DNA from: Bacteroidetes bacterium CG18_big_fil_WC_8_21_14_2_50_41_14
GTDB taxonomy: Bacteria; Bacteroidota; Bacteroidia; Bacteroidales; F082
Assembly (NCBI GenBank): GCA_002771745.1
Contig: PCUL01000441.1
Span: 1,683 to 43,196, forward strand
Direction of reading: 5' to 3'
Length of the DNA stretch: 41,514 bases
Of this stretch, positions 1 to 7,732 are shown piece after piece (within the stretch, counting starts at the first letter, position 1; the number at the start of each line of letters is the position of its first letter). The translations under genes and the position numbers were made by a program. Under the pieces are notes generated by a model. The model was not told where the DNA came from. It made no database searches and saw nothing but the letters and a program-made list of their open reading frames with translations.

Positions 1-240
1 GCCTGACAGACTCACACCACAGGACTCCGCAAGGAACTGAAAAATGGTTGGCAGCCAACACCGGGAGGAAAAGACGGAGTAATCCATCAACCCCAAATCC
101 CGGAATCAGAAAGATGCCTCTCTACGGAGAATTATCCGGATGAAAGCGGCGAAGATAGCTAGCCACAAGCAAAAAGGCTACGGCCAGTTTGCAAGTGAAC
201 AGGGAATGTGTTGAATAAACAGGTTCCCTGTTTTTTTTAT
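1..240 (+). ncRNA. unidentified structured transcript end
   Basis: This stretch has no convincing reading frame. Two frames stay open for 45-55 codons, but one has no start codon and the other runs in from the window edge without recognisable motifs. It has many complementary segments: 24-29 with 75-80 (ACTCCG/CGGAGT), 47-51 with 55-59, 119-130 (TCTC-TACG-GAGA, a UNCG-type tetraloop) and 160-164 with 176-180. CCGGG at 61-65 could pair with CCCGG at 99-103, which would form a pseudoknot. It ends in an intrinsic terminator. It could be a small RNA, a 3' untranslated region or part of a retroelement RNA. I do not recognise RNase P RNA, tmRNA, SRP RNA or a cobalamin riboswitch in it. Confidence 0.25.
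198..238 (+). terminator. intrinsic terminator
   Basis: AACAGGGAA (198-206) pairs with TTCCCTGTT (224-232), a 9-bp stem, and the following run of eight T residues (231-238) makes a classic plus-strand terminator. The T run reaches the stop codon of the minus-strand gene that ends at 237. Confidence 0.75.
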
Positions 241-1151
241 GGGCGTACTACAAGCAAATCTTCCAGCGACGACTTTAATTCAGTAAACGAAAATTGAAAT
301 CCTGTCTGTAAAACTTTGTTTGCCGAAACTGCCGATCCTTCCAATACCAAGGCCGACATCTCACCCATAAAAAGCTTCATGATTAATCCGGGTACAGGCG
401 GCAGAAAATAAGGACGGTGCAATACCCTGGCGATCATTTTCATCAGCTCATTATTGGTATTTTGGGCAGGTGCCACCGCATTATACACGCCGTCCGGGAG
501 ACTTTGTTCCAGTCCGGCAACAATGAGGTTACACAAATCATGAATGTGTATCCAGGGGACAAACTGCCGTCCGCTTCCCAACGCAGCACCTAACCCATAT
601 TTCACCGGCAAAGCCATTTTAGGCAAGGCCCCTTCTTTTGCATCCAGCACCACGCCTAGCCGATATTGGATGGTTTTGATTCCCAGTTCCCTGAATTTGC
701 CGGTTGCTTCTTCCCAATTTCGGGTAGTGGTGGCCAGAAAATCTGTGCCAGGCGGGTCGGTTTCGGTAAAAACATGTGGACCTGTGGTAGTTCCGTAATA
801 GCCAATGGCGGAAGCTGCAATCACTACTTCAGGAAGATTAGCACTTCTTTTAAGTTGACTGATAATCAGTTCGGTTGATTTCACCCTGCTGTCCACAATT
901 TCCTGTTTACGTTCGTCCGACCATGGTTTATCTGCAATGCCTGCACCCGCCAGGTGAACGATGGCGTCCGAAAATTCGATGGCCGCCGGGTCGAGGCTTT
1001 TTGCTTTAACATCCCAAAAGTAGGTTTTGATAGACGATCCTTTTTCAGGATTTCTGGAAAGCCAGGCCACCTGATATCCTTTTTGGGTGAGCAAGACCGT
1101 GAGGTGTTTGCCAACCAATCCGCTTCCTCCGGTAATCAGTATATTTTTCAT
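237..1151 (-). CDS. TIGR01777/SDR39U1-family NAD(P)-dependent epimerase
   Basis: 304 residues, the usual size for this family. The protein opens with a Rossmann dinucleotide-binding fold whose glycine motif GGSGLVG lies at residues 8-14. It continues with an extended-SDR-like core (ASAIGYYG near 112) and ends in a C-terminal segment that resembles the DUF1731 domain of YfcH-type proteins. Family members are cytosolic and bind NADP(H), but their physiological substrate is not established, so only the fold can be assigned. The start ATG directly precedes the first beta strand (MKNILITGG), so no upstream start is needed. The gene is monocistronic in appearance, about 100 bp downstream of the MarR-like gene on the same strand. 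Confidence 0.85.
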   Translation of the reverse strand: MKNILITGGSGLVGKHLTVLLTQKGYQVAWLSRNPEKGSSIKTYFWDVKAKSLDPAAIEFSDAIVHLAGAGIADKPWSDERKQEIVDSRVKSTELIISQLKRSANLPEVVIAASAIGYYGTTTGPHVFTETDPPGTDFLATTTRNWEEATGKFRELGIKTIQYRLGVVLDAKEGALPKMALPVKYGLGAALGSGRQFVPWIHIHDLCNLIVAGLEQSLPDGVYNAVAPAQNTNNELMKMIARVLHRPYFLPPVPGLIMKLFMGEMSALVLEGSAVSANKVLQTGFQFSFTELKSSLEDLLVVRP

Positions 1152-1251
1152 CTGTTATTTATTTTAGTTTTATAGGACAGATGGAATACGCCATGATTAA
1201 CAATAATATCATCTCCTTTTGATGATTCTTGAATCATGGCTATTTCATGGT

Positions 1252-1914
1252 CTAATTATTTATGTATCTGTCTAGCAATAGGTTTATATCCGATGTTTTA
1301 TCACTTTGGTGGATGTGCCAGTGAAAAGCACTCAGTTTCTCCATGACCTGTGTGGCCTGCACCAGCTCTTCATCCGACAGGTTGCCCCGGATGATTCTTG
1401 CTGCCTTGTACATTTCATAAAATGCAGCAATGATGGTTTCTCTTCCTTTTGAAGTCAACTCCAACCGCTTGGAACGTTTGTCGTTTACATCGGCATATTC
1501 CAGGATCAATTCCGAAAGAATCAGCCGCCTTAAGACTTCCGTCCCGGAAGAAATTTCCATCAGTTGCAGGTTGATCAGCTCCGATTTAAGAAGGCCCGGA
1601 GTTTTGATCAGCGAGGCCAGCAACCCAAATTCTTCCAGGGTTTTTATTCCGGTCGTCACCAGCGCTTTTTTTACATAATGCCTTCCAAACCGGTATAATT
1701 CGGTTAACATCGTAGAAAACTCTACCTCCGGAAACCGCTCGGGCAGATGGTGTTCAGCCATGGAAAAATCCGGCATGTTGGTACTGACGGGTGATACGGA
1801 CAGTAGTTCCTTTTTGAGGTAATTGGAAAAATCCATGAGGTTGTTTCCCTTTTGTTCCGATTCAAATTTCTCCAGATAGGGAAGCAACTTCTTCAACAAC
1901 TGATAATCGCTCAT
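1252..1914 (-). CDS. MarR-like winged-helix transcriptional regulator
   Basis: 220 residues, longer than a minimal MarR protein (about 140-150) because of a 60-70-residue N-terminal extension. The winged-helix part runs from about residue 70 to 200. The wing signature is recognisable around 142-160, where the segment DKRSKRLELTSKGRE matches the DxRxxxxxLTxxG pattern of MarR proteins. Ligand and target are unknown. The gene is divergent from the TonB-dependent receptor at 2029 with a 114-bp shared AT-rich region, so autoregulation and control of that receptor are the simplest inference. No cysteines suggest a redox switch. Confidence 0.75.
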   Translation of the reverse strand: MSDYQLLKKLLPYLEKFESEQKGNNLMDFSNYLKKELLSVSPVSTNMPDFSMAEHHLPERFPEVEFSTMLTELYRFGRHYVKKALVTTGIKTLEEFGLLASLIKTPGLLKSELINLQLMEISSGTEVLRRLILSELILEYADVNDKRSKRLELTSKGRETIIAAFYEMYKAARIIRGNLSDEELVQATQVMEKLSAFHWHIHQSDKTSDINLLLDRYINN

Positions 1915-1929
1915 GGGCTAATTTTTTTA

Positions 1930-1937
1930 CAAAATTA
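1930..1937 (-). promoter_or_regulatory. -7 element (TAATTTTG) for the MarR-like gene
   Basis: Read on the minus strand this is TAATTTTG, matching the Bacteroidota -7 consensus TAnnTTTG. It lies 15 bp upstream of the ATG and would leave a very short leader. No TTTG is present at the expected -33 distance. Confidence 0.3.
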
Positions 1938-1959
1938 ATCAATTAATACAATTATATAA

Positions 1960-1967
1960 TATATTTG
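1960..1967 (+). promoter_or_regulatory. -7 element (TATATTTG) for the TonB-dependent receptor
   Basis: TATATTTG matches TAnnTTTG and lies 61 bp upstream of the receptor ATG. It sits inside an AT-rich, partly self-complementary region shared with the divergent regulator. A matching -33 TTTG is not seen. Confidence 0.35.
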
Positions 1968-2028
1968 CAAAATAATATACATATACATAGTAAACGCAAC
2001 TACAATTTTACATTGAAAATACTACCCA

Positions 2029-4449
2029 ATGACTGCACAACTCAATCATTATAAATCCAGGATTGTTCATTCAACTGTTATTTCTTTGATATTCATTTAT
2101 TTGATTGGCTTTTCTTCCACAATAATGCTGGCTCAAACAGGAACCGTTTCGGGGCGTATCATCGACAAGGTAACCAATGCACCCATTGCATTTGCGAATG
2201 TGATTGTGGACAATACCCTACTGGGAAGCACCACCGACATCGATGGGAAATTTACCATTACCAAAGTACCGGCGGGATATGTACAGCTGATGTCGACCTA
2301 TGTGGGTTACAAACCTGTCAGAAGCCGGGATATTTTCGTGAGCCCAAAAATGGAAGCTACGGTGGAGCTTGCTATGGAACCTGCAGAAAACCAGCTGGAA
2401 GAAGTGGTAATCAAAGTGGATCCGTTTCAAAAACGCATTGAATCGCCCGTTTCGATGCAAACCATTGGCATAAGAGAAATAGAAACCAACCCGGGTAGCA
2501 ACCGTGATATTTCGCGTGTAATACAATCATTTCCGGGAGTAGGTTCTACGCCCAATTTTCGCAACGATGTTATTGTACGTGGCGGCGGTCCCAGCGAAAG
2601 CCGCTTTTTTCTGGATGGCGTAGAAATTCCCGTGCTCAATCACTTTGCAACTCAAGGCGCGTCGGGAGGTCCGGTAGGGATTATCAATGCCGATTTCATT
2701 TCTCAGGTAGAATATTATTCGGGAGCTTTTCCTGCCTCGGACTACAATGCGTTGAGCGGAGTTTTTGAGTTTACCCAAAAGGATGGGAATTCAAATCACC
2801 TGTTTGGACAAGTGGCATTGGGTGCCAGTGAGGCATCGCTAACGCTTGAAGGGCCGGTTGGCGACAAGGCAACCTATCTGTTTTCGGTTCGGCGATCGTA
2901 TCTTCAATTTTTGTTTTCTGCCATCGGATTGCCTTTTTTGCCTACTTACAACGATTACCAGTTTAAAACAAAAATCCGCTTTAACACCCGCAATGAGCTT
3001 AGCATCATCAGTTTGGGGTCACTTGATAAACTGAAACTCAATACCGGGATCAACAATCCTGATGCTTCCCAGGAATTTATTCTTACAGAACTTCCGGTAA
3101 ACAATCAGTGGAGTTATACCATTGGAGCTGTGTATAAACATTTTATGAAAAACGGCTATCAGCAGCTGGTGATAAGCAGAAATAAGCTGAACAATCAGTT
3201 TGAAAAATATCCCGAAAACAACGAAAGTCTGCCAAAAACATTCGATTATCAATCCAATGAAACAGAAAATAAAATTCGTTATGAATACCACCTTCAAAAT
3301 CATGGTGTAAAATATAGTTACGGCATCAGTGGCGAATATGCCAGTTATGATAACCGGACATACCAGGCTATTTATTTAAATGATTCCCTTACGGAAATCA
3401 ACTATCAAACCAAGTTCAACTTGTTTAAATATGGTGCTTATGGACAGGTTTCAAAACCATTTTTTAAGGAAAGACTGAATCTTTCATTGGGAATCCGGGT
3501 TGATGCCAATACTTTTTCCAGTACCATGAACAATCCCTTCGATCAGCTTTCGCCTCGATTTTCAGCTTCTTATCTGCTCATGGATGGCTTTACCTTCAAT
3601 GCCAATGTGGGCAGGTATTATCAACTACCGGCCTACACCACCCTTGGTTATGCCAACAATATGGACGCGTTGGTAAATAAAAATGCCACCTATATTGGCG
3701 CTAATCATTACATTGCCGGTTTTGAACATCTTGTAAACCAACACATCATGTGGTCGGCAGAAGGGTTTTTTAAGGATTATTTTCACTATCCCATCGACCT
3801 GAATACCGGAGCCAGCGTAGCCAATACCGGAGCTGAGTACAGTAGCGTTTCAGGAGCCGTCCCGGTAAAATCCATTGGTAAAGGTCAGGCCTATGGTTTT
3901 GAGCTCTTGAACAGGATGAAATACAGTAAATTTACTTTTATTGGATCGTTTACCTATGTAAGGAGTTTGTTTACCGATATAAAGGGAGACTACATCCCTT
4001 CTTCATGGGACAACCGCTATCTGATTACCTTAACAGGTACAAAAGATTTTAAACGAAACTGGAGTTTTGGTGCAAAATGGAGGTTAGTAGGTGGTTTGCC
4101 ATATACACCTTACGATTTGCAAACGTCGGCTAATGTGCAGGCCTGGGATGCAAAAGGAGGTCCCTACCTGAACTATGATCAGTTAAATGCGAAACGGGCC
4201 CTTGCTTTTCATCAACTGGATATCCGGGTCGATAAAAAATATTTTTACAACAAGTGGACGCTCATGTTTTATCTCGACATCCAAAATCTGTACAACTTAC
4301 AAAATGAAGGACAACCTTATATCATCAGAGAGAAAAATGCAGATGGCAATTTTAGTACCATCAACAACGGACAGAATTATGTGCTGAAAAGCATTCCAAA
4401 CACTTCGGGTACGGTGTTGCCAACCATTGGCGTGATGGTGAAATTCTAA
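2029..4449 (+). CDS. TonB-dependent receptor with CarboxypepD_reg-like domain
   Basis: 806 residues. A hydrophobic export signal (about 14-35) is followed by a carboxypeptidase-regulatory-like domain at 37-120 (TVSGRIIDKVTNAPIAFANV start). The plug domain at about 130-245 contains VIVRGGGPSESRFFLDGVEIP. A beta barrel then runs to the C-terminal residue, Phe806, as expected for outer membrane insertion. It is shorter than SusC proteins (about 1000 residues) and has no SusD partner, so it is more likely a receptor for a small ligand (metal chelate, vitamin or peptide) than a polysaccharide importer. No diagnostic substrate motif is visible. A MarR-like gene is divergent from it, and a long hairpin follows the stop codon. 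Confidence 0.88.
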   Translation: MTAQLNHYKSRIVHSTVISLIFIYLIGFSSTIMLAQTGTVSGRIIDKVTNAPIAFANVIVDNTLLGSTTDIDGKFTITKVPAGYVQLMSTYVGYKPVRSRDIFVSPKMEATVELAMEPAENQLEEVVIKVDPFQKRIESPVSMQTIGIREIETNPGSNRDISRVIQSFPGVGSTPNFRNDVIVRGGGPSESRFFLDGVEIPVLNHFATQGASGGPVGIINADFISQVEYYSGAFPASDYNALSGVFEFTQKDGNSNHLFGQVALGASEASLTLEGPVGDKATYLFSVRRSYLQFLFSAIGLPFLPTYNDYQFKTKIRFNTRNELSIISLGSLDKLKLNTGINNPDASQEFILTELPVNNQWSYTIGAVYKHFMKNGYQQLVISRNKLNNQFEKYPENNESLPKTFDYQSNETENKIRYEYHLQNHGVKYSYGISGEYASYDNRTYQAIYLNDSLTEINYQTKFNLFKYGAYGQVSKPFFKERLNLSLGIRVDANTFSSTMNNPFDQLSPRFSASYLLMDGFTFNANVGRYYQLPAYTTLGYANNMDALVNKNATYIGANHYIAGFEHLVNQHIMWSAEGFFKDYFHYPIDLNTGASVANTGAEYSSVSGAVPVKSIGKGQAYGFELLNRMKYSKFTFIGSFTYVRSLFTDIKGDYIPSSWDNRYLITLTGTKDFKRNWSFGAKWRLVGGLPYTPYDLQTSANVQAWDAKGGPYLNYDQLNAKRALAFHQLDIRVDKKYFYNKWTLMFYLDIQNLYNLQNEGQPYIIREKNADGNFSTINNGQNYVLKSIPNTSGTVLPTIGVMVKF

Positions 4450-4450
4450 G

Positions 4451-4482
4451 TTAGTAGAGATTTTTCAAAAAATCTCTACTAA
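4451..4482. terminator. long perfect hairpin after the receptor gene
   Basis: TTAGTAGAGATTTT (4451-4464) and its exact complement (4469-4482) form a 14-bp stem with a 4-base loop, starting 2 bp after the receptor stop codon. There is no T run behind it, so it may work as an mRNA-stabilising 3' end or a weak terminator. Confidence 0.5.
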
Positions 4483-4494
4483 ATCGTTGAGGCC

Positions 4495-4533
4495 ACTCCG
4501 AAAACCCAAAAGCAAAAAAAACTTTTGCGGAGT
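4495..4533. repeat. second interrupted hairpin in the 4450-4636 gap
   Basis: ACTCCG (4495-4500) pairs with CGGAGT (4528-4533) and CAAAAG (4507-4512) with CTTTTG (4522-4527), giving a 12-bp stem with a 6-base bulge. It lies 12 bp after the previous hairpin. The remainder of this gap, up to the M48 gene, is AT-rich and holds a near-match TAACTTTA to the -7 consensus at about 4557. Confidence 0.35.
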
Positions 4534-4636
4534 TAAACTTCTCGTTTAATTATGATTAACTTTACCGATGCAAATGGATAGCTATCATAGTTCCTCAACT
4601 AACAGCTACCATTAAATTATCTAAATACGAAATGCC

Positions 4637-5503
4637 ATGAAAGCTCCCCTTTTTATCAAAGCACTCACTATTTTAATTCTTTTCTCTTGCAGTACGGTGC
4701 CACTCACGGGACGTAAACAGCTCAATATGATTCCAGGAGATCAAATCATGGCCATGAGTTTTCAGCAATACAGCGATTTTTTAAAAGAAAATCCACCTGT
4801 TACCGGGACCAAAGATGTCCAGATGGTGAAAACTGTTGGCCGCAATATTGAGTCAGCGGTTGAAAAGTATCTGGCAGACAATAAATTATCCTCCCTTTTA
4901 AATGGATACCAATGGGAGTTTAACCTTGTAAACGATAATGCCATCAACGCCTGGTGTATGCCTGGCGGCAAAGTGGTGGTTTACAGCGGAATTCTTCCGG
5001 TTACTCAGAATGAAACAGGGTTGGCAGTGGTGATGGGTCACGAGATTGCCCACGCGATTGCTGAACACGGCAATGAGCGTATGAGCCAGGAATTGCTGCG
5101 GTCGGCAGGATCGGTTGGTTTGGAAGTGGCATTGAATGAACAGCCCGAGCAAACCAAAAATCTCTGGATGATGGCTTATGGTGCCGGAACGGAAGTGGTC
5201 GCTATTTTGCCCTACAGCCGTATGCACGAAAGTGAAGCCGATCACCTGGGACTTATTTTTATGGCCATGGCCGGTTACAATCCGGAAGAATCAGTGGCCT
5301 TTTGGCAACGCATGAGTGCTGCCAGCAACGGCCAGAAACCACCTGAATTTCTCAGTACCCATCCATCCGATCAAACCCGCATTAACAACCTCAATAAGTG
5401 GATGCCACAAGCCATGAAATACTATACTGGTAAAAAAAATCCAACCAATCAGCGGAAAGGAAATTCGGCGAAAACAATTAAGATATTAGGGAATCCCAAA
5501 TAA
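4637..5503 (+). CDS. M48-family zinc metalloprotease lipoprotein
   Basis: 288 residues. A lipoprotein signal with lipobox LFSC puts the acylated Cys at residue 18. The zinc-binding motif HEIAH lies at 135-139, and a downstream glutamate in HESEAD (about 195-200) supplies the third ligand. The order matches small M48 peptidases of the LoiP/BepA type, which act on misfolded outer membrane proteins. It lacks the C-terminal TPR domain of BepA, so it resembles LoiP in architecture. The tail is basic and low in complexity. It probably sits on the periplasmic face of the outer membrane. It follows the receptor by 187 bp with hairpins between, so it is probably a separate unit. Confidence 0.88.
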   Translation: MKAPLFIKALTILILFSCSTVPLTGRKQLNMIPGDQIMAMSFQQYSDFLKENPPVTGTKDVQMVKTVGRNIESAVEKYLADNKLSSLLNGYQWEFNLVNDNAINAWCMPGGKVVVYSGILPVTQNETGLAVVMGHEIAHAIAEHGNERMSQELLRSAGSVGLEVALNEQPEQTKNLWMMAYGAGTEVVAILPYSRMHESEADHLGLIFMAMAGYNPEESVAFWQRMSAASNGQKPPEFLSTHPSDQTRINNLNKWMPQAMKYYTGKKNPTNQRKGNSAKTIKILGNPK

Positions 5504-5527
5504 TACATTGGCTAATTCCATGAAGAG

Positions 5528-5561
5528 GCTGATTCCTTAATGGTTATTAAGGAAAATTAGC
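5528..5561. terminator. hairpin between convergent genes
   Basis: GCTGATTCCTTAAT (5528-5541) pairs with 5546-5561 across a GGTT loop, with one G-T pair and one bulge. It lies between the M48 gene and the convergent CNNM gene and could end both transcripts. It lacks a strong T run. Confidence 0.4.
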
Positions 5562-5663
5562 GTTTGTTAATAGTATATCCACGTGGTGTTGTTTACTATT
5601 CAAACGTGATTGTATCAGAAACAAGCAATTTATTAGAAAAGCAGGTTAAATCGACAAAGCGGC

Positions 5664-6932
5664 TTATTCGTCAATTTCAATTTTCACCTCATCCAGCCTG
5701 CTTCCGGAGCCTTTAAGTATAGTAAAAAGATAAGGCGATACGTGTATTTTTTCGTTCAATACCGGGATGCTTTGGTGTTGATAAATAATAAATCCGGCCA
5801 GTGTTTCGTATTCGTCATTTAACGGTATGCTGAGTTTGTATTTTTCGTTTAAATATTCAACTTCCAATCGGGCGGAAAAAATATAACTGTTATCCGTCAA
5901 TTTTATTTCTGTTTCTTCTTCTATATCGTATTCATCTTCAATGTCGCCAAAAATTTCTTCAATCACATCTTCCATGGTGACGATACCTGAGGTTCCCCCA
6001 AATTCATCCACCACGACGGCAACACTTTTATGGTTTTTAATAAAGCTTTGCAGCATATCGCGTGCCGACATGGTTTCGGTTACCAGATTAACAGGTCTTA
6101 CAATTTGGCGGATGGTTGTGGGATTGCTAAACATATCGTAGGCATGCACATAACCCACTATCAGATCGATTGTTTTTTCAAAAATCATAATTTTTGAATG
6201 CCCGGTTTCGGTGAGGTAATTTCTGAGTACTTCCACACTTTCACCAATTTCCAGGGCCTCAATCTCAGGGCGTGGTACCATGCATTCCCTAAGTTTAACA
6301 TGTTTAAAGTCAATTGCATTCTGAATCATCACCATTTCCTGGTTCAACTCCTCTGGTTGTTCATTTTCCGGAGTATAATCCCTCACGTATTCTTCCAAAT
6401 CAATGGAGGTAAAAATATAAGGCTCATCGGCAAGTTGTACCCGCAACACTTTTCTTAACAACAATTCTGATATCCCGATATAAACAACAATCAAAGGATA
6501 GAAGAGGTAATAGAAGAGCCATATCGGTATGGCGAAAAACTTCAAATTAGCGTTGGGGTTAATACGGAAAAGAACTTTTGGGATAAACTCCGCGACGATC
6601 AGAATGAGTAAAGTTGAAAGGATGGTTTGTATCAACAAGACAAGATAACCGGAAGAATAACCCTCCGGGAGGTGACTAACGATAATGGGTTCCAGTACAC
6701 GGGCGGTAGAAATCCCGTATACCACCAACGCGATGTTATTGCCCAGCAACAGGGAGCCAATAAACCGCGATGGATTGTTGTAAAATGCTGATAGAATAGC
6801 GGCGGGAAGGAGCTTGCGCTTTAGGTCCAACTCCTGTTTAAGCTTGTTAGAACTTACAAAGGCGATTTCCATTCCTGAAAAAAACCCTGAAAGGATCAAC
6901 ATGCTTATGATAATAATACCGTCTGTGCTCAT
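5664..6932 (-). CDS. CNNM/CorC-like membrane protein with DUF21 and CBS domains
   Basis: About 422 residues from the chosen start. Three to four membrane segments form a DUF21/CNNM domain (residues 1-170). A CBS pair follows (about 205-330, with VAVVVDEFGGTSGIVTMEDV), then a C-terminal CorC_HlyC domain. Relatives are magnesium or cobalt transporters; the related GldE of gliding Bacteroidota has the same layout. An ATG 12 bp further upstream (6944) exists, but a good -7 element at 6950-6957 would place transcription start on top of it, so the ATG at 6932 (MSTDGIIII) fits better. It lies 213 bp downstream of the LptC gene on the same strand and seems to have its own promoter. Confidence 0.85.
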   Translation of the reverse strand: MSTDGIIIISMLILSGFFSGMEIAFVSSNKLKQELDLKRKLLPAAILSAFYNNPSRFIGSLLLGNNIALVVYGISTARVLEPIIVSHLPEGYSSGYLVLLIQTILSTLLILIVAEFIPKVLFRINPNANLKFFAIPIWLFYYLFYPLIVVYIGISELLLRKVLRVQLADEPYIFTSIDLEEYVRDYTPENEQPEELNQEMVMIQNAIDFKHVKLRECMVPRPEIEALEIGESVEVLRNYLTETGHSKIMIFEKTIDLIVGYVHAYDMFSNPTTIRQIVRPVNLVTETMSARDMLQSFIKNHKSVAVVVDEFGGTSGIVTMEDVIEEIFGDIEDEYDIEEETEIKLTDNSYIFSARLEVEYLNEKYKLSIPLNDEYETLAGFIIYQHQSIPVLNEKIHVSPYLFTILKGSGSRLDEVKIEIDE

Positions 6933-6949
6933 GTGCAAATACAAAAATG

Positions 6950-6957
6950 CAAAAGTA
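6950..6957 (-). promoter_or_regulatory. -7 element (TACTTTTG) for the CNNM gene
   Basis: Minus-strand TACTTTTG matches TAnnTTTG and would start transcription near 6943. It decides between two in-frame start codons in favour of 6932. Confidence 0.45.
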
Positions 6958-7048
6958 TCGAATAAAGTGGAATTTTTTTATCTCAATTCGAAACAAGTCA
7001 ATTTCTTGATATGAATGGTTCGTAAGATTTTAATAAATTCCTTGGTTT

Positions 7049-7090
7049 GGAGTATTGGAGTTATCAAGTTGTGGTAATTGCAAATACTCC
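7049..7090. repeat. inverted repeat between the LptC and CNNM genes
   Basis: GGAGTATT (7049-7056) and AATACTCC (7083-7090) are exact complements 26 bp apart. The pair lies in the roughly 200-bp gap where the envelope operon could be terminated or processed before the CNNM gene. I see no gene in this gap. Confidence 0.3.
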
Positions 7091-7144
7091 ACCACTCCAT
7101 TTCGCCGTTGTCACTCATAAAATATTTCTTTCGAAGTCTGGTAG

Positions 7145-7717
7145 TTAAGGATTTTCGGGTTCATCATCTTCCAGTTCCAGCTCACCCCGGATATGGTAAA
7201 TTTCTCTGTTACTGAACGATTCGTTGGCACTCATGCTATCTCCGTAGATGACCTTGTCAGGGGTTACAATTTTTACAAAGGTTCCGGATCTGATGGTTTT
7301 TTTCTTCCGGTCCCAGTACAAGTTTTCAGTAAACAATTGTTCATTTGTCAGGTAATTTTTAACGACTACATCATTTCGGGCACTCATATTTTTAGTTCGC
7401 TCGTACATGATGCCATAGTTAGCCCTAATAGTGGATGTTTTTTGACCTATGGAGTCGAAAATGATGACTTCAAACCCTTCTGCGAATTCAGTATATGCAT
7501 CATTTCCATCAAACTTTTCCATTAATGGACTGATTAATTGCACCTGAATCCTGGCTGAATCGGATCGTGTATAGTTAATATTAAAGGCTTTCATCACAGG
7601 CAGTGTATCCTGACTGGTTATTTCCTTGATGGTTTCAAGAGAGTTTTCGCAAGAAAAAAAGACCCAGGTCATGAGTATGACAAGGGTCAATAGTTTGATT
7701 TTTTTTAAGGATATCAT
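7145..7717 (-). CDS. lptC: LptC-like lipopolysaccharide-export lipoprotein
   Basis: 190 residues. It starts with a lipoprotein-type signal (LVILMTWVFFSC, Cys23). The rest is the beta-rich fold of the LptC/YrbK family, ending with the typical motif around GDSMSANES (about 158-166). LptC links the LptBFG transporter to the LptA bridge and passes lipopolysaccharide across the periplasm. The Bacteroidota version is commonly lipid-anchored rather than membrane-spanning, as seen here. It starts 15 bp after the TPR gene and is very likely co-transcribed with it. The symbol is used by family resemblance; lptA/lptB are not in the window. Confidence 0.8.
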   Translation of the reverse strand: MISLKKIKLLTLVILMTWVFFSCENSLETIKEITSQDTLPVMKAFNINYTRSDSARIQVQLISPLMEKFDGNDAYTEFAEGFEVIIFDSIGQKTSTIRANYGIMYERTKNMSARNDVVVKNYLTNEQLFTENLYWDRKKKTIRSGTFVKIVTPDKVIYGDSMSANESFSNREIYHIRGELELEDDEPENP

Positions 7718-7732
7718 GATAAGTGCAGGCGG

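Noticed and set aside
1-130. Cobalamin riboswitch, RNase P RNA or group II intron domain
   Set aside because: Diagnostic conserved cores of these RNAs were looked for and not found.
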